Source of the DNA: Limnohabitans sp.
GTDB taxonomy: Bacteria > Pseudomonadota > Gammaproteobacteria > Burkholderiales > Burkholderiaceae_C
NCBI GenBank assembly: GCA_024642215.1
Contig: JAHEBO010000084.1
Span: 1 to 64,000 of the forward strand
Length of the DNA stretch: 64,000 nt
Direction: 5' to 3'
Positions within the stretch are counted from its first letter, which is position 1; every line of letters begins with the position of its first letter. The translations under genes and the position numbers were made by a program. The notes beneath the pieces were generated by a model. The model made no database searches. It was not told the DNA's origin and worked only from the letters and a program-made list of their open reading frames with translations. Positions 30,745 through 40,049 of this stretch are shown here, in pieces.

Positions 30745-31341
30745 ATCGCTACCACCGAATTTCGTGACCGCCGTCAGCGCGAAGAGCGTAAGCATCGCCT
30801 GAACCGTGAAATCACTTTCCCTGAAGTCCGTTTGTCCGGACCCGAGAACGAGCCATTGGGCATTGTTTCTTTAGCAGATGCGTTGCGCATGGCGGGAGAG
30901 TTGGACGTTGACTTGGTTGAAATTGCAGCCACCGCAACACCACCGGTTTGCCGATTGATGGACTACGGCAAGTTCAAATACCAAGAACAAAAGCGTGCTG
31001 CCGAAGCCAAAGCCAAGCAGACGGTCATTGAAATCAAGGAAATTAAATTCCGACCCGGTACCGATGACGGTGACTACAACATCAAGATGCGCAACATCCG
31101 CCGCTTTTTGGCCGATGGTGACAAGTGCAAAGTGACCTTGCGTTTTCGCGGTCGCGAAATTACCCACCAAGAGTTGGGCATGGCACTGTTGCAGCGTATT
31201 CGCGATGACTTGGGCGATCTGATTGTGGTGGAGCAGTTTCCAAAGTTGGAAGGCCGCCAAATGATCATGATGATTGCACCAGGTCGCAAAAAACCGGCTG
31301 GTAAATCAGCCAACGAAGCCGCTCCGGCTGCTTCAGAGTGA
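30745..31341 (+). CDS. infC: Translation initiation factor IF-3 (AUC start)
   Basis: IF-3 ensures start-codon fidelity on the 30S subunit. The first ordinary start codon in frame is a TTG at 30832, but this would cut into the conserved N-domain. The frame extends back through [14 protein letters not shown] to ATC at 30745, with AAAGGA eight bases upstream; an in-frame TGA lies one codon before it, at 30739. ATC is thus the only sensible start and gives 198 aa. Rare AUU/AUC starts on infC underlie autoregulation, since IF-3 rejects them. Further motifs are [20 protein letters not shown] and [14 protein letters not shown]. Part of thrS-infC-rpmI-rplT. Confidence 0.92.
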   Translation: MATTEFRDRRQREERKHRLNREITFPEVRLSGPENEPLGIVSLADALRMAGELDVDLVEIAATATPPVCRLMDYGKFKYQEQKRAAEAKAKQTVIEIKEIKFRPGTDDGDYNIKMRNIRRFLADGDKCKVTLRFRGREITHQELGMALLQRIRDDLGDLIVVEQFPKLEGRQMIMMIAPGRKKPAGKSANEAAPAASE

Positions 31342-31346
31342 GTTTG

Positions 31347-31421
31347 AAGAGTTCCTTCGGGAGCTCTTGCAAATGAGGTTGTCACCAACCTCAAACAGCA
31401 AAACACTTCGGTGTGTTGCTG
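31347..31421 (+). promoter_or_regulatory. Structured leader of rpmI-rplT: three consecutive hairpins
   Basis: Three stem-loops in the 157-base infC-rpmI gap: 31347-31368 (9 bp, one G-U, TTCG loop), 31374-31393 (8 perfect bp, TCAC loop) and 31396-31421 (11 bp with one mismatch, TTCG loop). None is followed by a T tract, so they are not simple terminators. In E. coli and Bacillus this operon is autoregulated by L20 binding to leader RNA; a similar role here is inference. Confidence 0.6.
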
Positions 31422-31498
31422 ATTAAAAGTGGCTCGGGGCCAACAAGGCTGCAAGGAGTTTGCAGACGCCTCACGAGCACAAAATAAGGAGCAGTCAA

Positions 31499-31702
31499 AT
31501 GCCCAAAATGAAGACCAAAAGCAGCGCCAAAAAGCGCTTCCGTGTTCGTCCTGGTGGTACCGTTAAACGCGGTCAAGCCTTCAAGCGTCACATCTTGACG
31601 AAGAAGACAACCAAGAACAAACGTCACCTCCGTGGCCCAGTAGGCGTGCATGAGACCAACATGGGTCACATGGCACAAATGCTGCCATCGGCTGGCCTGT
31701 AA
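31499..31702 (+). CDS. rpmI: 50S ribosomal protein L35
   Basis: Small basic large-subunit protein; starts [16 protein letters not shown] and contains the typical [16 protein letters not shown] segment. 67 aa. The ATG at 31499 has a good AAGGAG sequence; an upstream in-frame ATG at 31460 lies in the leader and adds unrelated residues. 24 bases separate it from rplT. Confidence 0.97.
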   Translation: MPKMKTKSSAKKRFRVRPGGTVKRGQAFKRHILTKKTTKNKRHLRGPVGVHETNMGHMAQMLPSAGL

Positions 31703-31726
31703 TTCACTGACGAACAAGGAGAAAAT

Positions 31727-32089
31727 ATGCCTCGCGTAAAACGTGGTGTTACGGCACGAGCCCGTCACAAAAAAGTATTGGCCCTGGCCAAAGGTTTCCG
31801 CGGTCGCCGCGGTAATGTCTTCCGCATCGCTAAACAAGCGGTGATGAAGGCCGGTCAGTATGCATACCGTGACCGTCGTGCCAAAAAACGTGTGTTCCGT
31901 CAGTTGTGGATCGCGCGTATCAACGCAGCGGCCCGTGAATGCGGTCTGACATACAGCCAATTTGCCAATGGCCTGAAAAAGGCTGCCATTGAAATCGACC
32001 GTAAAGTGTTGGCGGACATCGCCGTGCACGACAAGGCCGCTTTTGCTGGCATCGTGAACCAAGTCAAGGCCAAGTTGGCCGCAGCTTAA
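31727..32089 (+). CDS. rplT: 50S ribosomal protein L20
   Basis: Early-assembly large-subunit protein and, in other bacteria, translational repressor of its own operon. Starts [18 protein letters not shown]; contains [38 protein letters not shown]. 120 residues, standard length. Confidence 0.98.
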   Translation: MPRVKRGVTARARHKKVLALAKGFRGRRGNVFRIAKQAVMKAGQYAYRDRRAKKRVFRQLWIARINAAARECGLTYSQFANGLKKAAIEIDRKVLADIAVHDKAAFAGIVNQVKAKLAAA

Positions 32090-32107
32090 GTACTCACGCA
32101 GTCAATC

Positions 32108-32146
32108 AAAGGGGTTGAGGCTTGCGAAGGCTTCAATCCTTTTTTC
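32108..32146 (+). terminator. Terminator/attenuator between rplT and pheS
   Basis: An imperfect 13-bp stem with one bulged G (arms 32108-32121 and 32130-32142) and a T tract. It ends 35 bases before the pheS ATG, so partial termination could tune pheST relative to rplT. No leader peptide rich in Phe is visible. Confidence 0.6.
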
Positions 32147-32159
32147 ATTTTGAATTTAA

Positions 32160-33218
<1,059 letters not shown>

Positions 33219-33227
33219 ATAAAGACC

Positions 33228-35642
33228 ATGCAATTTCCTGAATCCTGGCTGCGTGAGTTTTGCAACCCACCCCTCAATACAGAACAACTCGCCGAAACAC
33301 TCACCATGGCGGGCCTGGAGGTTGAAGAACTTCAACCTGTGGCACCTCCTTTTACAAATGTGGTGATTGGTGAAATCAAAAGTGCAGAGCAGCACCCCAA
33401 CGCAGACCGCTTGCGTGTTTGCCAAGTGGATGTGGGTCAACCCACATTGCTCAGCATCGTGTGTGGCGCGCCCAATGCACGCATTGGCATTCGCATTCCT
33501 TGCGCCATGGTGGGCGCAGAGTTGCCCCCCGGAGAAGACGGCAAACCTTTCCTTATCAAGGTGGGCAAGTTGCGCGGCGTTGAAAGCCAGGGCATGTTGT
33601 GCTCGGCTAAAGAGTTGAAAATTGCGGACGACCATGGCGGCTTGCTAGAGCTGCCCGCCGATGCACCTTTGGGTCAAAGCATTCGCACATATTTGAATTT
33701 AGACGACACCTTGCTCACGCTCAAGCTCACGCCCAATTTGGCGCATTGCTTAAGTGTGTATGGCATTGCACGCGAAGTGTCAGCGCTCACAGGCACCCCG
33801 TTGAAGGCACCAGTTTTCAAGTCCTTGTCTGCTCAAGTTCAAGACAAATTGGCAGTCAAGGTCGAAGCGACCGATTTGTGCGGCCGCTTCAGTGGCCGCG
33901 TGGTGAAGGGTGTCAATCCCAAAGCGCAAACGCCTGCATGGATGGTGGACCGTTTGGCGCGTTGTGGCCAACGCAGCGTGAGTCCCTTGGTGGACATTTC
34001 AAACTATGTGATGTTTGAGTTTGGCCGTCCATCGCACATTTTTGACCTCGACAAAATTCACGGCGGCTTGCAAGTTCGCTGGGGCCGATCTGAAGAATCA
34101 TTGAAGCTGCTCAATGGCAGCACCGTCACCGTGGATGACAAAGTGGGTGTGATTGCAGACGATTCGCAAGTAGAGTCTTTGGCGGGCATCATGGGCGGCG
34201 ACGCCACAGCAGTTTCTGATGACACCCAAAACATTTACATCGAAGCTGCATTCTGGTGGCCCAAGGCCATTGCCGGCCGTTCACGCCGTTACAACTTTTC
34301 CACAGATGCCGGTCACCGCTTTGAGCGCGGTGTCGACCCAGAAGGTACCGTTGAGCACATCGAGCGCATCACACAATTGGTGATCGACATTTGCGGTTCA
34401 GATGCGACGCAAGTGGGCCCTGTAGATGACCAAAAACTGAACATGCCTGTTCGCAAGCCTGTCACACTGCGTGTGGCACGTGCGGTTAAAGTGATCGGCA
34501 TGGCACTGACGCAAAAACAATGTGCTGATGCATTGCGCGGTTTGGGATTTGAAGTGACTGAAGCCGAAGGCTTGGTCACGGTCAATCCGCCCAGCTGGCG
34601 TTTCGATTTGGAAATTGAGGAAGACCTCATTGAAGAAGTGGCTCGCATGGTGGGCTATACCCAATTGCCCACCACACCGCCTTTGGCGCCCATTACAGCC
34701 AAGATTCGCAAAGAAAATGTGCGAGGTCCGTTCGCCGTGCGTCGCAGCATTGCGGCTTTGGGTTACCAAGAAACCATTAACTTCAGCTTTGTCGAAGACC
34801 GTTGGGAGCATGAGTTGGCTGGCAATGCCAACCCCATCAAGTTGCTCAACCCCATCGCCAGTCAAATGAGTGTGATGCGCACCAGCTTGCTGGGCTCTTT
34901 GCTGCAAGTGGTGAAGTTCAACACCGATCGCAAAGCCGATCGTGTGCGTGTGTTTGAATTGGGACGCGTGTTTTTACGCGATGCATCCGTGAAGGACAGC
35001 GACAGCACGGTGGAGGGATTGAATCAACCCATGCGAGTTTCAGGTGTGGCTTACGGCCCTGTCACAACCACAACGTGGGGCGGCAAAGCTCGCAACGTCG
35101 ACTTCTTTGATGTCAAAGGCGAGGTGGAAGCATTACTGGCACCCGCCAAGCCCGTGTTTGAAGCTGCGGAACACCCAGCCATGCACCCAGGCCGTTGCGC
35201 GCAAGTTAAGCTTCATGGCAAGGTCATTGGACATGTGGGCGAGTTGCATCCCCGTTGGCGCCAAACTTGGGATTTGCAGTTAGCGCCCGTCATGTTCGAA
35301 TTGGATTTGGACGCTGTTCTTCAGCGAGAAGTTCCTGTGGCACAAGCCGTAGCCCGATACCAATCGGTTGAGCGTGACATTGCGGTCATCGTGGCAGAAA
35401 AAGTGACGCATGCCGAACTGATGGGCGCAATTCACGATGCCCCTACAGCAGGCTTGCTGAAGGGTGCTGTGTTGTTTGACGTCTTCCGTCCGCAGGCCAC
35501 TCAAGGCGTGGAAAAAAGTTTGGCAGTGCGCCTCACTTTGAACAGTGAAGAAGCAACTTTGACCGACGTACAAATTGAGACCACTGTCAAAGCGGTGCTG
35601 GATCATTTGGCGTCGACGTTGTCTGCGCGCTTGCGTTCTTAA
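33228..35642 (+). CDS. pheT: Phenylalanyl-tRNA synthetase beta subunit
   Basis: Editing and structural subunit. N-terminal tRNA-binding OB domain (about residues 40-150), B3/B4 editing domain (SPLVDISNYVMFEFGRPSHI at about 250-270), B5 domain, catalytic-like class II core, and C-terminal FDX anticodon-binding domain (SVERDIAVIVAEKVTH onwards). 804 aa, standard length. Followed by ihfA after 19 bases, the usual arrangement. Confidence 0.97.
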   Translation: MQFPESWLREFCNPPLNTEQLAETLTMAGLEVEELQPVAPPFTNVVIGEIKSAEQHPNADRLRVCQVDVGQPTLLSIVCGAPNARIGIRIPCAMVGAELPPGEDGKPFLIKVGKLRGVESQGMLCSAKELKIADDHGGLLELPADAPLGQSIRTYLNLDDTLLTLKLTPNLAHCLSVYGIAREVSALTGTPLKAPVFKSLSAQVQDKLAVKVEATDLCGRFSGRVVKGVNPKAQTPAWMVDRLARCGQRSVSPLVDISNYVMFEFGRPSHIFDLDKIHGGLQVRWGRSEESLKLLNGSTVTVDDKVGVIADDSQVESLAGIMGGDATAVSDDTQNIYIEAAFWWPKAIAGRSRRYNFSTDAGHRFERGVDPEGTVEHIERITQLVIDICGSDATQVGPVDDQKLNMPVRKPVTLRVARAVKVIGMALTQKQCADALRGLGFEVTEAEGLVTVNPPSWRFDLEIEEDLIEEVARMVGYTQLPTTPPLAPITAKIRKENVRGPFAVRRSIAALGYQETINFSFVEDRWEHELAGNANPIKLLNPIASQMSVMRTSLLGSLLQVVKFNTDRKADRVRVFELGRVFLRDASVKDSDSTVEGLNQPMRVSGVAYGPVTTTTWGGKARNVDFFDVKGEVEALLAPAKPVFEAAEHPAMHPGRCAQVKLHGKVIGHVGELHPRWRQTWDLQLAPVMFELDLDAVLQREVPVAQAVARYQSVERDIAVIVAEKVTHAELMGAIHDAPTAGLLKGAVLFDVFRPQATQGVEKSLAVRLTLNSEEATLTDVQIETTVKAVLDHLASTLSARLRS

Positions 35643-35661
35643 TTCAAAGCAGAAAGTACGT

Positions 35662-35991
35662 ATGGATTTTTCTGTTGAAAGTCTAGAAACCCCAGCGCTG
35701 ACCAAAGCGCATCTGGCCGATTTGTTGTTTGAACAAATCGGTTTGAACAAACGCGAATCCAAAGACATGGTGGACTCTTTCTTTGATTTGATTGCCACGC
35801 AATTGGTACAAGGCACGGATGTCAAAATTTCTGGATTTGGCAATTTTCAAATCCGTGAAAAAGCACCACGTCCAGGTCGCAACCCGCGTACAGGCGAGCT
35901 GATCCCCATTGACGCACGTCGCGTTGCCACCTTTCATGCCAGTCACAAGTTGAAGGATGTCATCCAAGGGGATGAACCCACTAAGGCTTGA
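35662..35991 (+). CDS. ihfA: Integration host factor alpha subunit
   Basis: Sequence-specific DNA-bending protein of the HU/IHF family. Motifs: TKAHLADLLFEQIGLNKRES, SGFGNFQIREKAPRPGRNP and the beta-arm TGELIPIDARRVATFHAS. 109 aa. ATG at 35662 preferred over an upstream open extension of 29 unrelated residues. Co-directional with pheST. Confidence 0.96.
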   Translation: MDFSVESLETPALTKAHLADLLFEQIGLNKRESKDMVDSFFDLIATQLVQGTDVKISGFGNFQIREKAPRPGRNPRTGELIPIDARRVATFHASHKLKDVIQGDEPTKA

Positions 35992-36103
35992 AACCCACGT
36001 GGCAGGGAGCTGAGGGCTTTTTAAAATTATTCGAAAGAGGGCTTTACGACGCCCCTCTGCTTAGAGTAAGCTAGTAGGTTCCCCTAGCAAGTTTGTGATT
36101 TCA

Positions 36104-36580
36104 ATGGAGAACTCCCTCCCGTCTATTCCCGCCAAGCGCTACTTCACCATTGGTGAAGTGGGCGAACTTTGTGGCGTCAAGCCCCATGTGCTTCGTTATT
36201 GGGAGCAGGAATTTACACAACTTCGCCCGGTAAAGCGACGCGGTAATCGCCGTTATTACCAGCACCACGAAGTGCTGATGATTCGACGCATTCGTGATTT
36301 GCTTTACGAGCAAGGTTTCACCATCAGTGGTGCCCGCAACAAAATGCAGGAACTTGCGCAGTCTCAAAAAGGCTATCGAAAAGAACAACTTGCAACAACC
36401 GACATCGACCTTGAATTGCCAGACGACTTCGATGTCGAAGGTGAGCCACAAGAGGAAGAAAATGTGTCGACCAGAATGGTCATGGAAAGTGCACAACGAG
36501 CCGGTTCACTGCATGCGAGCAGCAGCTTGCCGAGCTTGCGACGTGAATTGATAGATATTCGAGACTTGCTCTCAATTTGA
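36104..36580 (+). CDS. MerR-family transcriptional regulator
   Basis: N-terminal winged helix-turn-helix of the MerR family ([20 protein letters not shown], then RYWEQEF and [20 protein letters not shown]; residues 12-75), a dimerisation helix, and an acidic C-terminal region with no Cys pair for metal sensing. 158 aa. It occupies the conserved slot between ihfA and tRNA-Pro in betaproteobacteria. The ligand is unknown. The start could alternatively be GTG at 36095. Confidence 0.9.
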   Translation: MENSLPSIPAKRYFTIGEVGELCGVKPHVLRYWEQEFTQLRPVKRRGNRRYYQHHEVLMIRRIRDLLYEQGFTISGARNKMQELAQSQKGYRKEQLATTDIDLELPDDFDVEGEPQEEENVSTRMVMESAQRAGSLHASSSLPSLRRELIDIRDLLSI

Positions 36581-36594
36581 GAGAAATCTCAAGC

Positions 36595-36600
36595 TATAAT
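36595..36600 (+). promoter_or_regulatory. -10 element for tRNA-Pro
   Basis: A perfect TATAAT ends 11 bases before the tRNA 5' end, at the right distance for a stable-RNA promoter. The -35 match 17 bases upstream is poor. Confidence 0.5.
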
Positions 36601-36611
36601 TTAAAGCTTGT

Positions 36612-36688
36612 CGGCGTGTAGCGCAGCCTGGTAGCGCACTTGCATGGGGTGCAAGGGGTCGCGAGTTCGAATCCCGCCACGCCGACCA
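36612..36688 (+). tRNA. tRNA-Pro (anticodon GGG)
   Basis: 77-base cloverleaf. The acceptor arms CGGCGTG and CACGCCG pair fully, the T-arm holds GTTCGAATC, and the anticodon stem CTTGC/GCAAG encloses loop ATGGGGT, giving GGG, which reads CCC/CCU codons. The 3' CCA is encoded (36686-36688). A strong terminator follows. Confidence 0.97.
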
Positions 36689-36699
36689 TTTACAAAGCG

Positions 36700-36735
36700 A
36701 AAAGCCCTTGAGATGTCATCTCAGGGGCTTTTTTC
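36700..36735. terminator. Bidirectional terminator shared by tRNA-Pro and csp
   Basis: A long inverted repeat (AAAAGCCC with GGGCTTTT, and TGAGAT with ATCTCA internally) with A and T tracts at either side. On the minus strand it overlaps the last codons of the cold-shock gene. Confidence 0.85.
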
Positions 36736-36963
36736 TGAGCCCTCGGTTGCTATAGCACCATCCGCAGACTGAATATTGATGGCCATAGGTCCTTTGGGAC
36801 CATCGGTTAAATCAAAAGATACTTTGGCACCTTCTTTCAGGCTCTTGAAGCCCTCCATGGCAATGGCTGAGAAATGCGCAAAGGCATCGGGTCCGCCACC
36901 ATCTGGCTGAATGAATCCAAATCCCTTAGCGTCATTGAACCATTTGACTGTTCCGTTGGGCAT
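36721..36963 (-). CDS. Cold-shock domain protein (CspA family)
   Basis: 80-residue OB-fold nucleic-acid chaperone. [20 protein letters not shown] carries RNP1 (KGFGFI). RNP2 reads AFAHFSAI rather than the usual VFVHFSAI. The C-terminus is extended by about 12 acidic residues beyond the typical 67-70 aa. The ATG at 36963 is chosen because the upstream ATG adds only METC. It has its own strong promoter. Confidence 0.93.
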   Translation of the reverse strand: MPNGTVKWFNDAKGFGFIQPDGGGPDAFAHFSAIAMEGFKSLKEGAKVSFDLTDGPKGPMAINIQSADGAIATEGSEKSP

Positions 36964-36995
36964 GCATGTCTCCATTGTTTAAAGCTGTCTAGGAC

Positions 36996-37024
36996 ATTTA
37001 AAACAGGCTTGATGTGCTTGTCAA
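36996..37024 (-). promoter_or_regulatory. Sigma-70 promoter of csp
   Basis: On the minus strand a perfect TTGACA (-35, plus coordinates 37019-37024) is spaced 17 bases from TTAAAT (-10, 36996-37001). The transcript would have a short leader of about 25-30 bases, unlike the long leader of E. coli cspA. Confidence 0.7.
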
Positions 37025-37123
37025 TTCAAGGTTTACCCGACTGTTGCCGAATGTTGCAGTGCCACATAAGGACTTTCTGCAGTGCGAGCGCAGAAGCGCC
37101 TCTGGCATCGATAGAATGAAATC

Positions 37124-37501
37124 ATGGCAACAGAGAAACCAAAACAACCATTTCCACCGAAAAGCCCAGGATCTGTAGGCGAGCCATCGCGCACGCCAGG
37201 AAATGGCGATTCTGTGGTTTTAGAAAGACGCCCAGCCAAAGTCGGGCCACCTCAGATGTACCAAGTGGTGATGTTGAACGACGACTACACACCCATGGAG
37301 TTTGTGGTTTTGGTGCTTCAAGAGTTTTTCAACAAAGACCGCGAAGCAGCAACGCAAATCATGTTGAAAATTCATTTGGACGGTAAAGGCGTTTGTGGTG
37401 TTTTCACCCGCGACGTCGCAGCCACCAAAGTGGACCAAGTTTTAGATGCCGCAAACCAGGCGGGTCATCCTTTGCAATGTGTCAGTGAGCCTGTCGCATG
37501 A
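37124..37501 (+). CDS. clpS: ClpS, ATP-dependent Clp protease adaptor
   Basis: N-recognin that delivers N-degron substrates to ClpAP. Core: [21 protein letters not shown] (N-degron pocket with NDD), then [23 protein letters not shown] disordered N-terminal region of about 43 residues, rich in Pro/Gly, is longer than in E. coli ClpS. 125 aa. No Shine-Dalgarno sequence precedes the ATG, and a TAGAAT hexamer lies only 6 bases upstream of it, so a leaderless transcript is conceivable but unproven. clpA follows. Confidence 0.95.
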   Translation: MATEKPKQPFPPKSPGSVGEPSRTPGNGDSVVLERRPAKVGPPQMYQVVMLNDDYTPMEFVVLVLQEFFNKDREAATQIMLKIHLDGKGVCGVFTRDVAATKVDQVLDAANQAGHPLQCVSEPVA

Positions 37502-37604
37502 GTGTTGCAATCTTCTTGCAAGAATGTGGCATAAAGCAGTTGAAATTCAACAAAATTACCCAACTTAATATTTTTCACCTCCGCAAGGCATTTAAGGAAA
37601 TCAC

Positions 37605-39944
37605 ATGATTGCCCAAGAATTGGAAGTCAGTTTGCACATGGCCTTCGTTGAGGCGCGACAGCAGCGTCACGAGTTCATTACCGTGGAACATTTGCTGTTG
37701 GCATTGCTGGACAACCCCAGCGCAGCAGAAGTGTTGCGTGCGTGTTCAGCGCAAGTCGACGATTTGCGTCAATCGCTGTCGTCGTTCATCAAAGACAACA
37801 CGCCGCAAGTCGCAGGCACTGAAGAAGTTGACACGCAACCTACTTTAGGCTTTCAACGCGTGATTCAACGCGCCATCATGCATGTGCAATCCACGGGCAG
37901 CGGCAAAAAAGAAGTGACCGGCGCCAACGTGCTGGTTGCAATCTTTGGCGAAAAAGACTCGCACGCTGTGTACTATTTGCACCAGCAAGGCATTACGCGT
38001 CTGGATGTGGTGAACTTCATTGCCCACGGTATTCGCAAGAGCGATCCACCTGAAGCCACCAAAGGCAGCGATGCCGCGCCTGCGCCTGAAAGCGAAGAGG
38101 GCGCTAGCGGTGGCGAGCGCAATGAAAAAGCCTCACCTCTGGAACAGTTCACGCAGAACCTGAATCAGATGGCCAAAGAAGGCAAGATCGATCCGCTGAT
38201 TGGCCGTGAATACGAAGTTGAGCGCACCATTCAAATTTTGTGCCGTCGCCGCAAAAACAATCCTTTGTTGGTGGGCGAAGCTGGCGTTGGCAAGACCGCC
38301 ATTGCTGAAGGTTTGGCATGGCGCATTACGCAAGGCAGCGTGCCCGAAATTTTGAACGAAGCCGTGGTCTATTCGCTCGACATGGGCGCACTGTTGGCAG
38401 GTACCAAATATCGCGGTGACTTTGAACAACGTCTTAAAGGCGTTTTGAAAGCCTTGAAGGACAAGCCACACGCTGTGTTGTTCATTGATGAAATTCACAC
38501 CTTGATTGGTGCCGGTGCTGCTTCCGGCGGTACTTTGGATGCGTCCAACTTGCTCAAGCCAGCGCTGTCGAGTGGTCAGTTGAAATGCATCGGCGCCACG
38601 ACCTTTACGGAATACCGCGGTATCTTCGAAAAAGACGCCGCCCTGTCACGTCGCTTCCAAAAAGTCGATGTGGTGGAGCCGACGGTGTCCGAGACGGTGG
38701 ACATCTTGAAGGGCCTCAAATCCCGCTTCGAAGAGCACCACAGCGTGAAGTACGCCAATGCGGCGCTGCAAGCTGCTGCCGAGTTGTCTGCTAAGTTCAT
38801 CAATGACCGTCAGTTGCCCGACAAGGCCATTGACGTGATTGACGAAGCCGGTGCTGCACAACGGATCTTGCCGCCTTCTAAGCGCAAGAAGACCATTGGC
38901 AAAACTGAGATCGAAGACATTGTGGCCAAGATTGCGCGCATTCCACCCGCCAATGTCTCCAATGACGATCGCAGCAAACTGCAAACCATTGAGCGCGATT
39001 TGAAGAGCGTCGTGTTTGGTCAAGACAAGGCTTTGGAAGTCTTGTCGTCGGCCGTCAAAATGGCCCGCTCTGGTTTGGGCAAAACAGACAAGCCGATTGG
39101 TGCCTTCTTGTTCAGTGGCCCCACAGGTGTGGGCAAAACAGAAGCCGCCAAACAGTTGGCCTACATCATGGGCATTGACCTCATTCGCTTTGACATGTCG
39201 GAGTACATGGAGCGTCATGCAGTGAGCCGACTCATTGGTGCGCCTCCGGGCTACGTCGGCTTTGACCAAGGTGGTTTGCTGACAGAAGCCGTCACCAAGA
39301 AGCCACATTGCGTGCTGCTGCTCGACGAGATTGAAAAAGCGCACCCCGACATTTTCAATGTCTTGTTGCAAGTCATGGACCATGGCACTTTGACGGACAA
39401 CAACGGCCGCAAAGCCGACTTCCGCAACGTGATCATCATCATGACCACCAATGCCGGTGCCGAGACCATGAACAAGGCCACCATTGGCTTTACCAACCCG
39501 CGTCAAGCAGGCGATGAAATGGGTGATATCAAGCGCTTGTTCACGCCTGAGTTCCGCAACCGTTTGGACGCCATGGTCAGCTTCAAGGCTTTGGACGAGC
39601 AAATCATCATGCGCGTGGTCGACAAGTTCTTGCTGCAACTAGAAACACAGTTGTCAGAGAAGAAAGTGGACGTCACGTTCAGCGACAAGCTGCGCAAGTT
39701 CTTGGCCAAAAAAGGTTTCGACCCGCTCATGGGCGCTCGCCCGATGCAACGTTTGATTCAAGACACCATTCGCAAGGCTTTGGCCGACGAATTGTTGTTT
39801 GGTCGCTTGATCGACGGCGGTCGTTTGAGCGTTGACTTGGACGACAAAGACGAAGTGTTGCTCGACATTCAGCCTTTGCCCAAAAAGGAAAGTCGCAACT
39901 CAAAGTCTGAGCCGCATGAGCCTGAAGAGGCAGCGACCAACTAA
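37605..39944 (+). CDS. clpA: ATP-dependent Clp protease ATP-binding subunit ClpA
   Basis: Unfoldase of ClpAP. Starts MIAQELEVSLHMAFVEAR (N-domain binding ClpS). AAA-1 Walker A GEAGVGKT and AAA-2 Walker A GPTGVGKT are present, with no ClpB-type M domain. The ClpP-docking IGF tripeptide is seen in NKATIGFTNPRQAG near the C-terminal third. 779 aa; the C-terminal tail is charged. Adjacent to its adaptor clpS, as in most proteobacteria. Confidence 0.97.
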   Translation: MIAQELEVSLHMAFVEARQQRHEFITVEHLLLALLDNPSAAEVLRACSAQVDDLRQSLSSFIKDNTPQVAGTEEVDTQPTLGFQRVIQRAIMHVQSTGSGKKEVTGANVLVAIFGEKDSHAVYYLHQQGITRLDVVNFIAHGIRKSDPPEATKGSDAAPAPESEEGASGGERNEKASPLEQFTQNLNQMAKEGKIDPLIGREYEVERTIQILCRRRKNNPLLVGEAGVGKTAIAEGLAWRITQGSVPEILNEAVVYSLDMGALLAGTKYRGDFEQRLKGVLKALKDKPHAVLFIDEIHTLIGAGAASGGTLDASNLLKPALSSGQLKCIGATTFTEYRGIFEKDAALSRRFQKVDVVEPTVSETVDILKGLKSRFEEHHSVKYANAALQAAAELSAKFINDRQLPDKAIDVIDEAGAAQRILPPSKRKKTIGKTEIEDIVAKIARIPPANVSNDDRSKLQTIERDLKSVVFGQDKALEVLSSAVKMARSGLGKTDKPIGAFLFSGPTGVGKTEAAKQLAYIMGIDLIRFDMSEYMERHAVSRLIGAPPGYVGFDQGGLLTEAVTKKPHCVLLLDEIEKAHPDIFNVLLQVMDHGTLTDNNGRKADFRNVIIIMTTNAGAETMNKATIGFTNPRQAGDEMGDIKRLFTPEFRNRLDAMVSFKALDEQIIMRVVDKFLLQLETQLSEKKVDVTFSDKLRKFLAKKGFDPLMGARPMQRLIQDTIRKALADELLFGRLIDGGRLSVDLDDKDEVLLDIQPLPKKESRNSKSEPHEPEEAATN

Positions 39945-39967
39945 GGACTTCAAACATTGCCTGAACG

Positions 39968-39997
39968 AAAAAAGCCGGATTGAATCCGGCTTTTTTC
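39968..39997. terminator. Bidirectional terminator after clpA
   Basis: A 13-bp inverted repeat (A-run plus GCCGGAT/ATCCGGC plus T-run) with a 3-base loop; can serve both clpA and the convergent HerA-like gene. Confidence 0.88.
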
Positions 39998-40049
39998 ATG
40001 GCGCTCGGGGCTGCGAGAAAATTTGAGGGGCCTGTTGAGCCTCAGCGCT

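Noticed and set aside
37539..37566. GTTGAAATTCAAC palindrome and a sigma-32-like pair (TTGAAA, CCCAACTT) upstream of clpA
   Set aside because: The -10 match is poor and clpA is not a known sigma-32 gene; the palindrome occurs only once.
38646..39638. 330-codon minus-strand open frame inside clpA
   Set aside because: Antisense shadow of a well-conserved AAA+ gene; composition is His/Val/Phe-rich as expected for reversed codons.
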